A stretch of DNA of 35,234 nucleotides. Origin: Riemerella columbipharyngis. Lineage in GTDB: Bacteria > Bacteroidota > Bacteroidia > Flavobacteriales > Weeksellaceae. The notes below the pieces were generated by a model. That model saw only the letters and a program-made list of their open reading frames with translations, had not been told where the DNA came from and did no database searches. A program made the translations under genes and the position numbers. Numbering within the stretch: position 1 is the first letter of the stretch; each line of letters opens with the position of its first letter. This document shows, in pieces, positions 30,116-35,006 of this stretch. The stretch lies in contig NZ_FNAS01000018.1 of assembly GCF_900101995.1 (NCBI RefSeq), positions 1-35,234 on the forward strand, in the 5' to 3' direction.

Positions 30116-30136
30116 AGCTTTTATTTTTTTAGTTAA

Positions 30137-30165
30137 GGGAGGGGCTTATTTTAAGCCCATCTCCC
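30137..30165 (-). promoter_or_regulatory. Inter-gene hairpin, cassette G
   Basis: GGGAGATGGGCTTA / TAAGCCCCTCCC stem between hicA and hicB, spanning the ancestral hicA stop. It can slow or stop transcription before the antitoxin gene. Confidence 0.6.
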
Positions 30166-30168
30166 GAA

Positions 30169-30324
30169 TTATTTTTTTCTTAATCCTTCTCCTATCTCTT
30201 TACTTCCGTGAAAAGGAACCGGATAGGTTTTTCCGTTTTTTTCGTAAATGTAGTGGCTGCCCTCCGAACGAACTTTTACCCACCCATTTTTTTTAATCTT
30301 TCGGTGAAATTCTGAATACTTCAT
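30169..30324 (-). CDS. hicA: HicA-like toxin, C-terminally frameshifted, cassette G
   Basis: 51 residues. KYSEFHRKIKKNGWVKVRSE, then GSHYIYEKNGKTYPVPFHGS shows the HicA dsRBD-like fold with the catalytic His in GSH. The frame ends GEGLRKK at a seven-A run. With eight As it would continue IIREMGLK to a stop near 30146, the normal HicA ending. HicA cleaves or binds mRNA and blocks translation; the missing tail may weaken it. Confidence 0.7.
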   Translation of the reverse strand: MKYSEFHRKIKKNGWVKVRSEGSHYIYEKNGKTYPVPFHGSKEIGEGLRKK

Positions 30325-30349
30325 TTTGTATTGTTTTAAATTGACGTTA

Positions 30350-30370
30350 CAAAGATAACTATTTAGTTAT
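30350..30370 (-). promoter_or_regulatory. Promoter and operator, cassette G
   Basis: TATCTTTG box (30357-30350). The inverted repeat ATAACTA / TAGTTAT (30355-30370) overlaps its upstream end, a likely HicB operator. A TTG 20 nt upstream lies in the sequence shared between cassettes. Confidence 0.65.
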
Positions 30371-30417
30371 TACCATGCAAGTTTTTCAGCAACTTTTTTA
30401 TATTTTTTTCTTCTGGA

Positions 30418-30491
30418 CTACGGACAAACCTTATCCAAATCCTTCCAGTCGTCGGGGTTTACTTTCAGCCACTGTGGGTTCTTGAGCTGGA
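30418..30491 (-). repeat. Gene-end tag R1 (74 bp)
   Basis: Copy of the last 71-74 bp of the gene at 35007. Read on the minus strand it still encodes QLKNPQWLKVNPDDWKDLDK plus VCP and a stop. It lies between the terminator of cassette F and the promoter of cassette G. Confidence 0.85.
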
Positions 30492-30495
30492 AAGA

Positions 30496-30522
30496 TAAAA
30501 AGCCCCACCTATATGGCGGGGC
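30496..30522 (-). terminator. Terminator of cassette F
   Basis: GCCCCGCC..GGTGGGGCT stem and T-run on the minus strand, directly before tag R1. Confidence 0.8.
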
Positions 30523-30556
30523 AGAGTGTTAAAAAAAAAATAGTTTCTACGAAACT

Positions 30557-30808
30557 TTATCCTTTAAAATTATCGGCTGTTTTTCGTATTCTTTCTGAGA
30601 GGTCATACAATGCACCTCTAAATTGTTCAGCTTCTTCCGGAGTAAATCCGCCTTTACCTCCATTTCCATCTATTTCTGAAATTTTATTGTGAATCCAAGA
30701 AACTGATTTGCCAAAGTATTTGGTAGAAATTTTTGCCCAAGATATATCTACAAGAATATCTTCTAATTGCTTTCTGTATGGGACTTTTTTACTAATATTA
30801 ACTTCCAT
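30557..30808 (-). CDS. DUF5053-family protein, cassette F
   Basis: 83 residues. The core ISWAKISTKYFGKSVSWIHN, then FTPEEAEQFRGALYDLSERI matches the Bacteroidota family DUF5053, which looks like a helix-turn-helix (I-x-x-x-YF-x-KS-x-SW). It shares the pattern with the product at 31226-31486. It is the second gene of the cassette, where HicB antitoxins sit in the neighbouring cassettes, so a regulator/antitoxin role is a reasonable inference. Confidence 0.7.
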   Translation of the reverse strand: MEVNISKKVPYRKQLEDILVDISWAKISTKYFGKSVSWIHNKISEIDGNGGKGGFTPEEAEQFRGALYDLSERIRKTADNFKG

Positions 30809-30830
30809 ATTTTCTATTTTTAAAAGTGAA

Positions 30831-30855
30831 AATACCGCCCGCTTTGAGCGGTATT
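30831..30855 (-). promoter_or_regulatory. Inter-gene hairpin, cassette F
   Basis: AATACCGC / GCGGTATT stem (8 bp) between the small ORF and the DUF5053 gene. Confidence 0.6.
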
Positions 30856-30864
30856 TTTTGTTTT

Positions 30865-30999
30865 TTACTTTTCTCCTGCCATCATCTTTTCAAATAACAT
30901 CCGAGCATAAAACTCTAAATCGATGGATGGATTGTGTTTTGATTTAAGATAGTTCCTAATGGCTTCTATCAATTCCTTTTCTTGTTCTGTTAGTTTCAT
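30865..30999 (-). CDS. Small helical protein, partner of DUF5053, cassette F
   Basis: 44 residues from ATG 30999 (a longer frame to 31101 would run through the promoter). MKLTEQEKELIEAIRNYLKS, then SIDLEFYARMLFEKMMAGEK is entirely helical. Its TEQEKELIEAIRNY resembles TTEEWELIETIRNY of the partner in cassette E. It occupies the toxin position of the cassette. No known toxin motif is seen. Confidence 0.6.
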   Translation of the reverse strand: MKLTEQEKELIEAIRNYLKSKHNPSIDLEFYARMLFEKMMAGEK

Positions 31000-31022
31000 A
31001 TCTTCTATTTTTTTTAACACTA

Positions 31023-31045
31023 CAAAGATACTGTAAATTTTTACA
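31023..31045 (-). promoter_or_regulatory. Promoter and operator, cassette F
   Basis: TATCTTTG-type box (31030-31023, written TATCTTTG on the minus strand) with the inverted repeat TGTAAA / TTTACA at 31032-31045. Confidence 0.6.
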
Positions 31046-31091
31046 ATATGCAAGTTTTTGAACAACTTTTTTATGTTTTTTTTCTTCCGAA

Positions 31092-31165
31092 CTATGGACA
31101 AACCTTATCCAAATCCTTCCAGTCGTCTGGGTTTACTTTCAGCCGCTGTGGGTTCTTGAGCTGGA
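31092..31165 (-). repeat. Gene-end tag R2 (74 bp)
   Basis: Second tag, DKVCP type, between the terminator of cassette E and the promoter of cassette F. Confidence 0.85.
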
Positions 31166-31170
31166 AAAAT

Positions 31171-31196
31171 AAAAAGCCCCACCAAAATGGCGGGGC
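31171..31196 (-). terminator. Terminator of cassette E
   Basis: GCCCCGCC..GGTGGGGC stem and T-run on the minus strand. Confidence 0.8.
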
Positions 31197-31225
31197 AGGG
31201 TGTAATAAAAATCAGCAAATATGTT

Positions 31226-31486
31226 TTACTGAATACCGTTTGCAGCTTTTCTTATTCTTTCTGAAAGGTCTATCAAAGCCCCTTTTAGTATCTCTTTTTC
31301 TTCGGGGGTAAAATCAGCGTTAGCTTCTCCATTAAATCCCTTTCCATTCATCTTTTTAGAAAGCCATGAACGACTTTTTTTAAAGTATTGTTCAGAAATT
31401 TCCCCCCAAGATATTTCAACAATGATATCCCAAAGCTGTTGTTTCATTGTCATTTTGCTTTCTGGTTGTTTTGTTGTTATTTCCAT
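31226..31486 (-). CDS. DUF5053-family protein, cassette E
   Basis: 86 residues. VEISWGEISEQYFKKSRSWL, then FTPEEKEILKGALIDLSERI matches DUF5053 more fully than the copy in cassette F. The N-terminal 12 residues differ. It is second in the cassette after a 50-residue partner. Confidence 0.75.
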   Translation of the reverse strand: MEITTKQPESKMTMKQQLWDIIVEISWGEISEQYFKKSRSWLSKKMNGKGFNGEANADFTPEEKEILKGALIDLSERIRKAANGIQ

Positions 31487-31502
31487 AATGATATTTTTTA
31501 TA

Positions 31503-31519
31503 CCCCCTCTGAGAGGGGG
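31503..31519 (-). promoter_or_regulatory. Inter-gene hairpin, cassette E
   Basis: CCCCCTC / GAGGGGG stem with a three-base loop between the small ORF and the DUF5053 gene, followed by an A/T-rich run. Confidence 0.65.
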
Positions 31520-31525
31520 ATGTTT

Positions 31526-31678
31526 TTATTTTTTTTGGTAGCCTAAGTCCATTAACTCGTCAAGTAAATCTTGGATTTCAGCTTTCAACATTCTCGCACC
31601 ATTTGGATACGCTTTTCTGTAATTTCGAATGGTTTCTATTAGCTCCCATTCTTCTGTTGTAATTTGTTTTGTTACCAT
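31526..31678 (-). CDS. Small helical protein, partner of DUF5053, cassette E
   Basis: 50 residues (MVTKQITTEEWELIETIRNY, then KAYPNGARMLKAEIQDLLDE). The first half shares the E-x-ELIE-(T/A)-IRNY pattern of the cassette F partner, but the second halves differ, so the pair diverges mainly in the C-terminal helix. It sits in the toxin position. No known domain. Confidence 0.6.
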   Translation of the reverse strand: MVTKQITTEEWELIETIRNYRKAYPNGARMLKAEIQDLLDELMDLGYQKK

Positions 31679-31700
31679 ATTTTTGACTTTTATTACACTA

Positions 31701-31727
31701 CAAAGATAATCAATTTTTTTTGATTAT
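31701..31727 (-). promoter_or_regulatory. Promoter and operator, cassette E
   Basis: TATCTTTG (31708-31701); inverted repeat ATAATCAA / TTGATTAT at 31706-31727 overlapping its upstream side. Confidence 0.65.
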
Positions 31728-31768
31728 AAAGTTTTCAATCATTTTTTTTTGATTTTTTTTCTTCCGAA

Positions 31769-31790
31769 CTACGGACAAACCTTATCCAAA
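31769..31790 (-). repeat. Gene-end tag R3, cut to 22 bp
   Basis: Only the last codons of the tag (TTTGGATAAGG then TTTGTCCGTAG on the minus strand) remain, directly after the stop of cassette D. The terminator of cassette D is also missing, so one deletion probably removed both. Confidence 0.7.
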
Positions 31791-31801
31791 AGAGCAGTAT
31801 G

Positions 31802-32029
31802 TTAAATAGATAATTTATAAGCTAAAAAGTAATAGTAAAACATAGCTTTGGTTTGTCTACTCAGATATATTTTGTGCGGGCTATCCTCCGAAGCAAAAAC
31901 TCTACTCATATAGCTTTTATCCAATCCCAAATGAGTAATTACATCTTTCCTTTTTAAGTTTAAGATATTCATTTGTTCTTGTATCCACTCTGTTGTAATT
32001 TGGTCTAAATCGTAAGTAAATGCATCCAT
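31802..32029 (-). CDS. Helix-turn-helix-like protein, cassette D
   Basis: 75 residues from ATG 32029 (an earlier ATG at 32050 lies inside the upstream gene). MNILNLKRKDVITHLGLDKS, then YMSRVFASEDSPHKIYLSRQ resembles an XRE-type helix-turn-helix near residues 20-45. It is followed by an aromatic helix (MFYYYFLAYKLSI). It is the last gene of the cassette. Confidence 0.6.
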   Translation of the reverse strand: MDAFTYDLDQITTEWIQEQMNILNLKRKDVITHLGLDKSYMSRVFASEDSPHKIYLSRQTKAMFYYYFLAYKLSI

Positions 32030-32033
32030 AGCA

Positions 32034-32180
32034 TTAGTGTATAAAAACATAAATCAATCCTAATAGAACCAAAATAATAAAGACAATTTGTTCCACGCTT
32101 AAACTAAACCGGATATGAATATCCTGCTCAAAAGGCTCTCTGGAAAAGATATTTTTCAGCAATTTTATAAAATCTTTCAT
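32034..32180 (-). CDS. Small single-span membrane peptide, cassette D
   Basis: 48 residues: a basic amphipathic start (MKDFIKLLKNIFSREPFEQD) and a C-terminal transmembrane helix (QIVFIILVLLGLIYVFIH). The architecture resembles small type I toxin peptides or phage lysis/exclusion peptides, but no family is recognised. It is followed at once by the HTH-like gene. A divergent candidate small RNA starts 30 bp upstream. Confidence 0.55.
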   Translation of the reverse strand: MKDFIKLLKNIFSREPFEQDIHIRFSLSVEQIVFIILVLLGLIYVFIH

Positions 32181-32209
32181 TTTAGAATTATTTTTATAAC
32201 TTTGCCCTT

Positions 32210-32312
32210 TAGGAAGTAAGGGGGACTTAGCCCCCTTGTTTCAGAATAACAGATTTAGTAACCTCTGTTTGATTCTGGCTTTAAGTTTCGTTACAAACTT
32301 AAAGCCTTTTTT
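32210..32312 (+). ncRNA. Candidate three-hairpin small RNA, cassette D
   Basis: On the plus strand a TAACTTTG box (32197-32204) precedes three hairpins in a row: AAGGGGG / CCCCCTT (32218-32237), CAGAATAACAGA / TCTGTTnnATTCTG (32242-32277), and a perfect 12 bp stem GGCTTTAAGTTT / AAACTTAAAGCC (32277-32306) followed by T6, a textbook intrinsic terminator. The RNA would be about 100 nt, divergent from the membrane peptide gene. Confidence 0.5.
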
Positions 32313-32354
32313 CATTCTTCTGAAACTGATTTTTAACTCAAAATCAAACTTCAT
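32241..32354 (-). CDS. Possible 37-residue basic peptide, cassette D
   Basis: ATG 32354 opens MKFDFELKISFRRMKKGFKF, then VTKLKARIKQRLLNLLF and a stop. It is very basic and amphipathic. It lies across the candidate small RNA in antisense. Either it is a real peptide whose codons happen to form the hairpins, or the hairpins are the real feature; the sequence alone cannot decide. Confidence 0.35.
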   Translation of the reverse strand: MKFDFELKISFRRMKKGFKFVTKLKARIKQRLLNLLF

Positions 32355-32412
32355 AAAAGAAAAATTAAAGGGTTAAACTTAAGAACTTCTACTCTGTCAC
32401 TCATTGACACTG

Positions 32413-32431
32413 CAAATATATAACAATTGTT
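32413..32431 (-). promoter_or_regulatory. Promoter and operator, cassette D
   Basis: TATATTTG (32420-32413) with the palindrome AACAATTGTT (32422-32431) just upstream. Confidence 0.6.
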
Positions 32432-32469
32432 TTAATTACGAAAACTTTTTATATTTTTTTTCTTCCGAA

Positions 32470-32543
32470 CTATGGACAAACCTTATCCAAATCCTTCCAG
32501 TCGTCGGGGTTTACTTTCAGCCGCTGTGGGTTCTTGAGTTGGA
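32470..32543 (-). repeat. Gene-end tag R4 (74 bp)
   Basis: DKVCP-type tag between the terminator of cassette C and the promoter of cassette D. Confidence 0.85.
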
Positions 32544-32549
32544 AAGATA

Positions 32550-32574
32550 AAAAGCCCCACCAAAATGGTAGGGC
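32550..32574 (-). terminator. Terminator of cassette C
   Basis: GCCCTACC..GGTGGGGC stem, one mismatch or G-U pair, with a T-run on the minus strand. Confidence 0.75.
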
Positions 32575-32612
32575 ATACCGTAAAAAAATAATCTAAAGTG
32601 TTGAATTAAAAA

Positions 32613-33005
32613 TTAAAGTTCTACGGACAAAAGTTCTTTCCCAAATTCATGCAAAGCATTTTCTATTTTCTTTTTTTGTGTTTCACGAGGTTTTTTAAGC
32701 CCTGAAGCATAATGATGTATTTGTTTTTGATTAATTCCAGTAATTTTTTCAAAAGCTGGAGCAGAAAGTATCTTTTTATAATACTGTAAAAGACTTTCTG
32801 TATCAAATTTATATGCTATTTTATATTTACTATTTAATTCTTTTGGTGGATTTGAAGTCATTTTTAATGTTTCCAAAGCATCTAAAACAGACTCCTTCAC
32901 TTCCTCTACTGTGTCTCCTACAGCATAAATTCCGTCTATATTTTCAGCAGTAGCCCAAAAACTTCCATTTTGGTCTTTTTCAATAATTATTTTAATCACT
33001 TTCAT
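32613..33005 (-). CDS. hicB: HicB-like antitoxin, cassette C
   Basis: 130 residues. HicB fold (KIIIEKDQNGSFWATAENID, GIYAVGDTVEEVKESVLDAL) and a C-terminal helix-turn-helix (FEKITGINQKQIHHYASGLK, then KIENALHEFGKELLSVEL). It is close in its C-terminal half to the cassette G HicB (GINQKQ(I/L)HHY) but differs in the N-terminal half. It follows an intact hicA. Confidence 0.88.
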   Translation of the reverse strand: MKVIKIIIEKDQNGSFWATAENIDGIYAVGDTVEEVKESVLDALETLKMTSNPPKELNSKYKIAYKFDTESLLQYYKKILSAPAFEKITGINQKQIHHYASGLKKPRETQKKKIENALHEFGKELLSVEL

Positions 33006-33029
33006 AATTAATCTATATTTTTTTGTAGA

Positions 33030-33047
33030 GGGGCTTTTTACAGCCCC
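33030..33047 (-). promoter_or_regulatory. Inter-gene hairpin, cassette C
   Basis: GGGGCT / AGCCCC stem spanning the hicA stop codon. Confidence 0.6.
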
Positions 33048-33217
33048 ATTTTTTTAGTTAACATTTTACTTAAACCACTTGGCATCTCTTTCGAACCATG
33101 ATTGGGAATTACAACTTCTTCACCATCTTTTATCCAAATTTCATGACTCCCTTTTCCTTGTCTTGAAAGCCGCCAGCCATTTCTCTTGGCTTTTTTAAAA
33201 AATTCACTATACTTCAT
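33038..33217 (-). CDS. hicA: HicA-like toxin, intact, cassette C
   Basis: 59 residues. KYSEFFKKAKRNGWRLSRQG, then GSHEIWIKDGEEVVIPNHGS and the ending LSKMLTKKMGL. The catalytic His is in GSH. It is the only one of the four hicA copies with the usual C-terminal (K)xMGL ending. Confidence 0.85.
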   Translation of the reverse strand: MKYSEFFKKAKRNGWRLSRQGKGSHEIWIKDGEEVVIPNHGSKEMPSGLSKMLTKKMGL

Positions 33218-33244
33218 AGGCTTTAATATTTTAATTCAACGATA

Positions 33245-33252
33245 CAAAGGTA
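33245..33252 (-). promoter_or_regulatory. -7 box, cassette C
   Basis: TACCTTTG on the minus strand. An imperfect inverted repeat (AACTAT / ATACTT) lies just upstream of it. Confidence 0.55.
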
Positions 33253-33313
33253 ACTATTTATATACTTATATGCAAATTTTTGAACAACTTTTTTGTTATT
33301 TTTTTCTTCTGGA

Positions 33314-33387
33314 CTATGGACAAACCTTATCCAAATCCTTCCAGTCGTCGGGGTTTACTTTCAGCCACTGTGGGTTCTTGAGCTGGA
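33314..33387 (-). repeat. Gene-end tag R5 (74 bp)
   Basis: DKVCP-type tag between the terminator of cassette B and the promoter of cassette C. Confidence 0.85.
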
Positions 33388-33415
33388 AAAAAAAATCCTA
33401 CCTAAAAAGGTAGGA
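33388..33415 (-). terminator. Terminator of cassette B
   Basis: TCCTACC / GGTAGGA stem and T-run on the minus strand, identical in the stem to that of cassette A. Confidence 0.8.
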
Positions 33416-33449
33416 CTCACAGCATTCAGAATGTTATAAAATGTAATAA

Positions 33450-33857
33450 TCAAACAAGATGAACGCTTTTTAGTTCGTCTGCAAATTGATATAGTGCAGT
33501 TTGTATTTTCTCTGCCGTTTTTTTACTTGGATTTCTAAACCCTTGTATATAATGACTTAGTTGTGATTTGTTAATCCCTGTCAACTTACTTAAACCAACC
33601 AGAGATATAAATTGATTATAGTATTGTAAAAACGCTGTTAAATCATATACATACTCAAGCTCTGTTAGTTCTTTGAACTCTTTTCCTTGCTCAGCATAAA
33701 CCTCCCTTATCTCCTCATAAGTGTTTTTAAAATCCTCTAATGCCTCTTCTACTGTATCACCCTGCCCTAAAACCATATAATTGATAGGTGTACCTTCGTG
33801 GGTACGTACATCATATGTACCATCTATTCCCTTTTCTATAATTATCGTAGCTTTCAT
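33450..33857 (-). CDS. hicB: HicB-like antitoxin, cassette B
   Basis: 135 residues. HicB fold (ATIIIEKGIDGTYDVRTHEG, then NYMVLGQGDTVEEALEDFKN) with the C-terminal helix-turn-helix (LSKLTGINKSQLSHYIQGFR, KIQTALYQFADELKSVHLV). Second gene behind a frameshifted hicA. Confidence 0.85.
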   Translation of the reverse strand: MKATIIIEKGIDGTYDVRTHEGTPINYMVLGQGDTVEEALEDFKNTYEEIREVYAEQGKEFKELTELEYVYDLTAFLQYYNQFISLVGLSKLTGINKSQLSHYIQGFRNPSKKTAEKIQTALYQFADELKSVHLV

Positions 33858-33877
33858 AATATTTTTTTATTTTTTTA

Positions 33878-33899
33878 CAGGGCTTTTATTTAAGCCCTG
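33878..33899 (-). promoter_or_regulatory. Inter-gene hairpin, cassette B
   Basis: CAGGGCTT / AAGCCCTG perfect 8 bp stem, followed by a T-rich run, over the ancestral 3' end of hicA. Confidence 0.65.
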
Positions 33900-33917
33900 C
33901 TTTTTTTAAGATTTCAT

Positions 33918-34070
33918 TTAATGTTCCTTTTTTACTTCTTCATTTTCGTGTCTTCCAGTTGGGAAAGTTTCTCCTGTCTTAGGGCTAAACCAAAGAGGAT
34001 GTTTCTTTCCTTCTCTCACAACATAGCACCCTGCTTTTTTTAACTTCCGTTCTAATTCTGAATACTTCAT
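33918..34070 (-). CDS. hicA: HicA-like toxin, C-terminally frameshifted, cassette B
   Basis: 50 residues. YSELERKLKKAGCYVVREGK, then KHPLWFSPKTGETFPTGRHE. The catalytic His is probably in KKHPLW. After NEEV a six-A run puts the frame out; with one more A it would read KKGTLNEILKKAGLK and stop at 33886, the normal HicA ending. Confidence 0.65.
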   Translation of the reverse strand: MKYSELERKLKKAGCYVVREGKKHPLWFSPKTGETFPTGRHENEEVKKEH

Positions 34071-34095
34071 TTCTCATTGTTTGATTATTACACCA

Positions 34096-34123
34096 CAAAG
34101 ATAATGATATTTTTTTGAATATC
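34096..34123 (-). promoter_or_regulatory. Promoter and operator, cassette B
   Basis: TATCTTTG (34103-34096) with the inverted repeat GATATT / AATATC (34106-34123). Confidence 0.6.
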
Positions 34124-34145
34124 AAAATATTTTCAAAACTTTTTT

Positions 34146-34216
34146 CTAACAAACTCTATCCAAATCCTTCCAGTCGTCGGGGTTTACTTTCAGCCGTTGT
34201 GGATTCTTGAGCTGGA
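34146..34216 (-). repeat. Gene-end tag R6 (71 bp)
   Basis: Tag of the DRVC type (no final Pro codon), the same ending as the full gene at 35007. It lies between the terminator of cassette A and the promoter of cassette B. Confidence 0.85.
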
Positions 34217-34244
34217 AAAAAAAATCCTACCTAAAAAGGTAGGA
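34217..34244 (-). terminator. Terminator of cassette A
   Basis: TCCTACC / GGTAGGA stem and T-run running straight into tag R6. Confidence 0.8.
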
Positions 34245-34298
34245 CATAGTAGTAGTTATATCAATATAACTACCGTTATGAAATCAAGTTTTTTTCTT

Positions 34299-34706
34299 TT
34301 AAATTCTTAAAGATAATAATTCATGCCCTAAAGCGTGAATAGCATTTTGTATTTTAAGCGTCTGTTCCAAAGATGCTGCAGCTTTTCCTGTCTTGTATTG
34401 CCTTACCAATGACTCGTTAATACCTGCTTTTTTAGCAATCGCAGATACTTTAATTTCCTTTATTAAATTGAATATAGAAGATATATCCATTTTATAAATG
34501 AATTTTACATCTTCATAATCTTGTGCATAAGGTTCTTCAAATTCTTTGGCCAAGTCTATATTATCGGCAAAAGCCTCCTCAAAATTAGCTTTTAATTCTT
34601 CAAATGATTGCCCAAAGGAGCTAACGACTCCTTCAAAGTTCTGAGATGTTCCCCAATAGATTCCATCTTCGTGCTTCTCTACAAAAACTACAATTTCTTT
34701 GCTCAT
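34299..34706 (-). CDS. hicB: HicB-like antitoxin, cassette A
   Basis: 135 residues. HicB fold (IVVFVEKHEDGIYWGTSQNF, EGVVSSFGQSFEELKANFEE) and a C-terminal helix-turn-helix (AIAKKAGINESLVRQYKTGK, then LKIQNAIHALGHELLSLRI). It is the most divergent of the four HicB copies. Confidence 0.85.
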   Translation of the reverse strand: MSKEIVVFVEKHEDGIYWGTSQNFEGVVSSFGQSFEELKANFEEAFADNIDLAKEFEEPYAQDYEDVKFIYKMDISSIFNLIKEIKVSAIAKKAGINESLVRQYKTGKAAASLEQTLKIQNAIHALGHELLSLRI

Positions 34707-34751
34707 AATAATTCTAATGTTATAAAAAATTTATATTTAAGTTCATTAAAC

Positions 34752-34773
34752 AGGAGGGCTTAGAGCCCCGCCT
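34752..34773 (-). promoter_or_regulatory. Inter-gene hairpin, cassette A
   Basis: AGGCGGGGCT / AGCCCTCCT stem over the hicA stop codon. Confidence 0.6.
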
Positions 34774-34939
34774 ATTTTAAAATGGATTTTACTGTCTTGA
34801 TTGGAATATCCTTTTTAGGATGTGGAATCGTAACTAATCCTTTTTTGCTTGGATGTTTGAAATGATGATGACTCCCTTTTGTCCTTACCAAATACCAGCC
34901 ATCTTCTTCAACCATCTTTATTAATGAACTTGATTTCAT
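34772..34939 (-). CDS. hicA: HicA-like toxin, cassette A, amber-shortened
   Basis: 55 residues. KMVEEDGWYLVRTKGSHHHF, then KHPSKKGLVTIPHPKKDIPI, ending VKSILK at TAG. The codons after TAG read Ala-Gly-Leu-stop, so a C-to-T change in a CAG (Gln) codon of the usual ILKQAGL ending explains the stop. The catalytic His motif GSHHHF is intact. Confidence 0.8.
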   Translation of the reverse strand: MKSSSLIKMVEEDGWYLVRTKGSHHHFKHPSKKGLVTIPHPKKDIPIKTVKSILK

Positions 34940-34943
34940 ACCA

Positions 34944-34971
34944 CAAATATATATAACATTTTTGTTATATA
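34944..34971 (-). promoter_or_regulatory. Promoter and operator, cassette A
   Basis: TATATTTG (34951-34944) with the perfect 9 bp inverted repeat TATATAACA / TGTTATATA (34950-34971). Confidence 0.65.
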
Positions 34972-35006
34972 CAAATATTTTTATAACTTTTTTGTTATTT
35001 TTTTAT

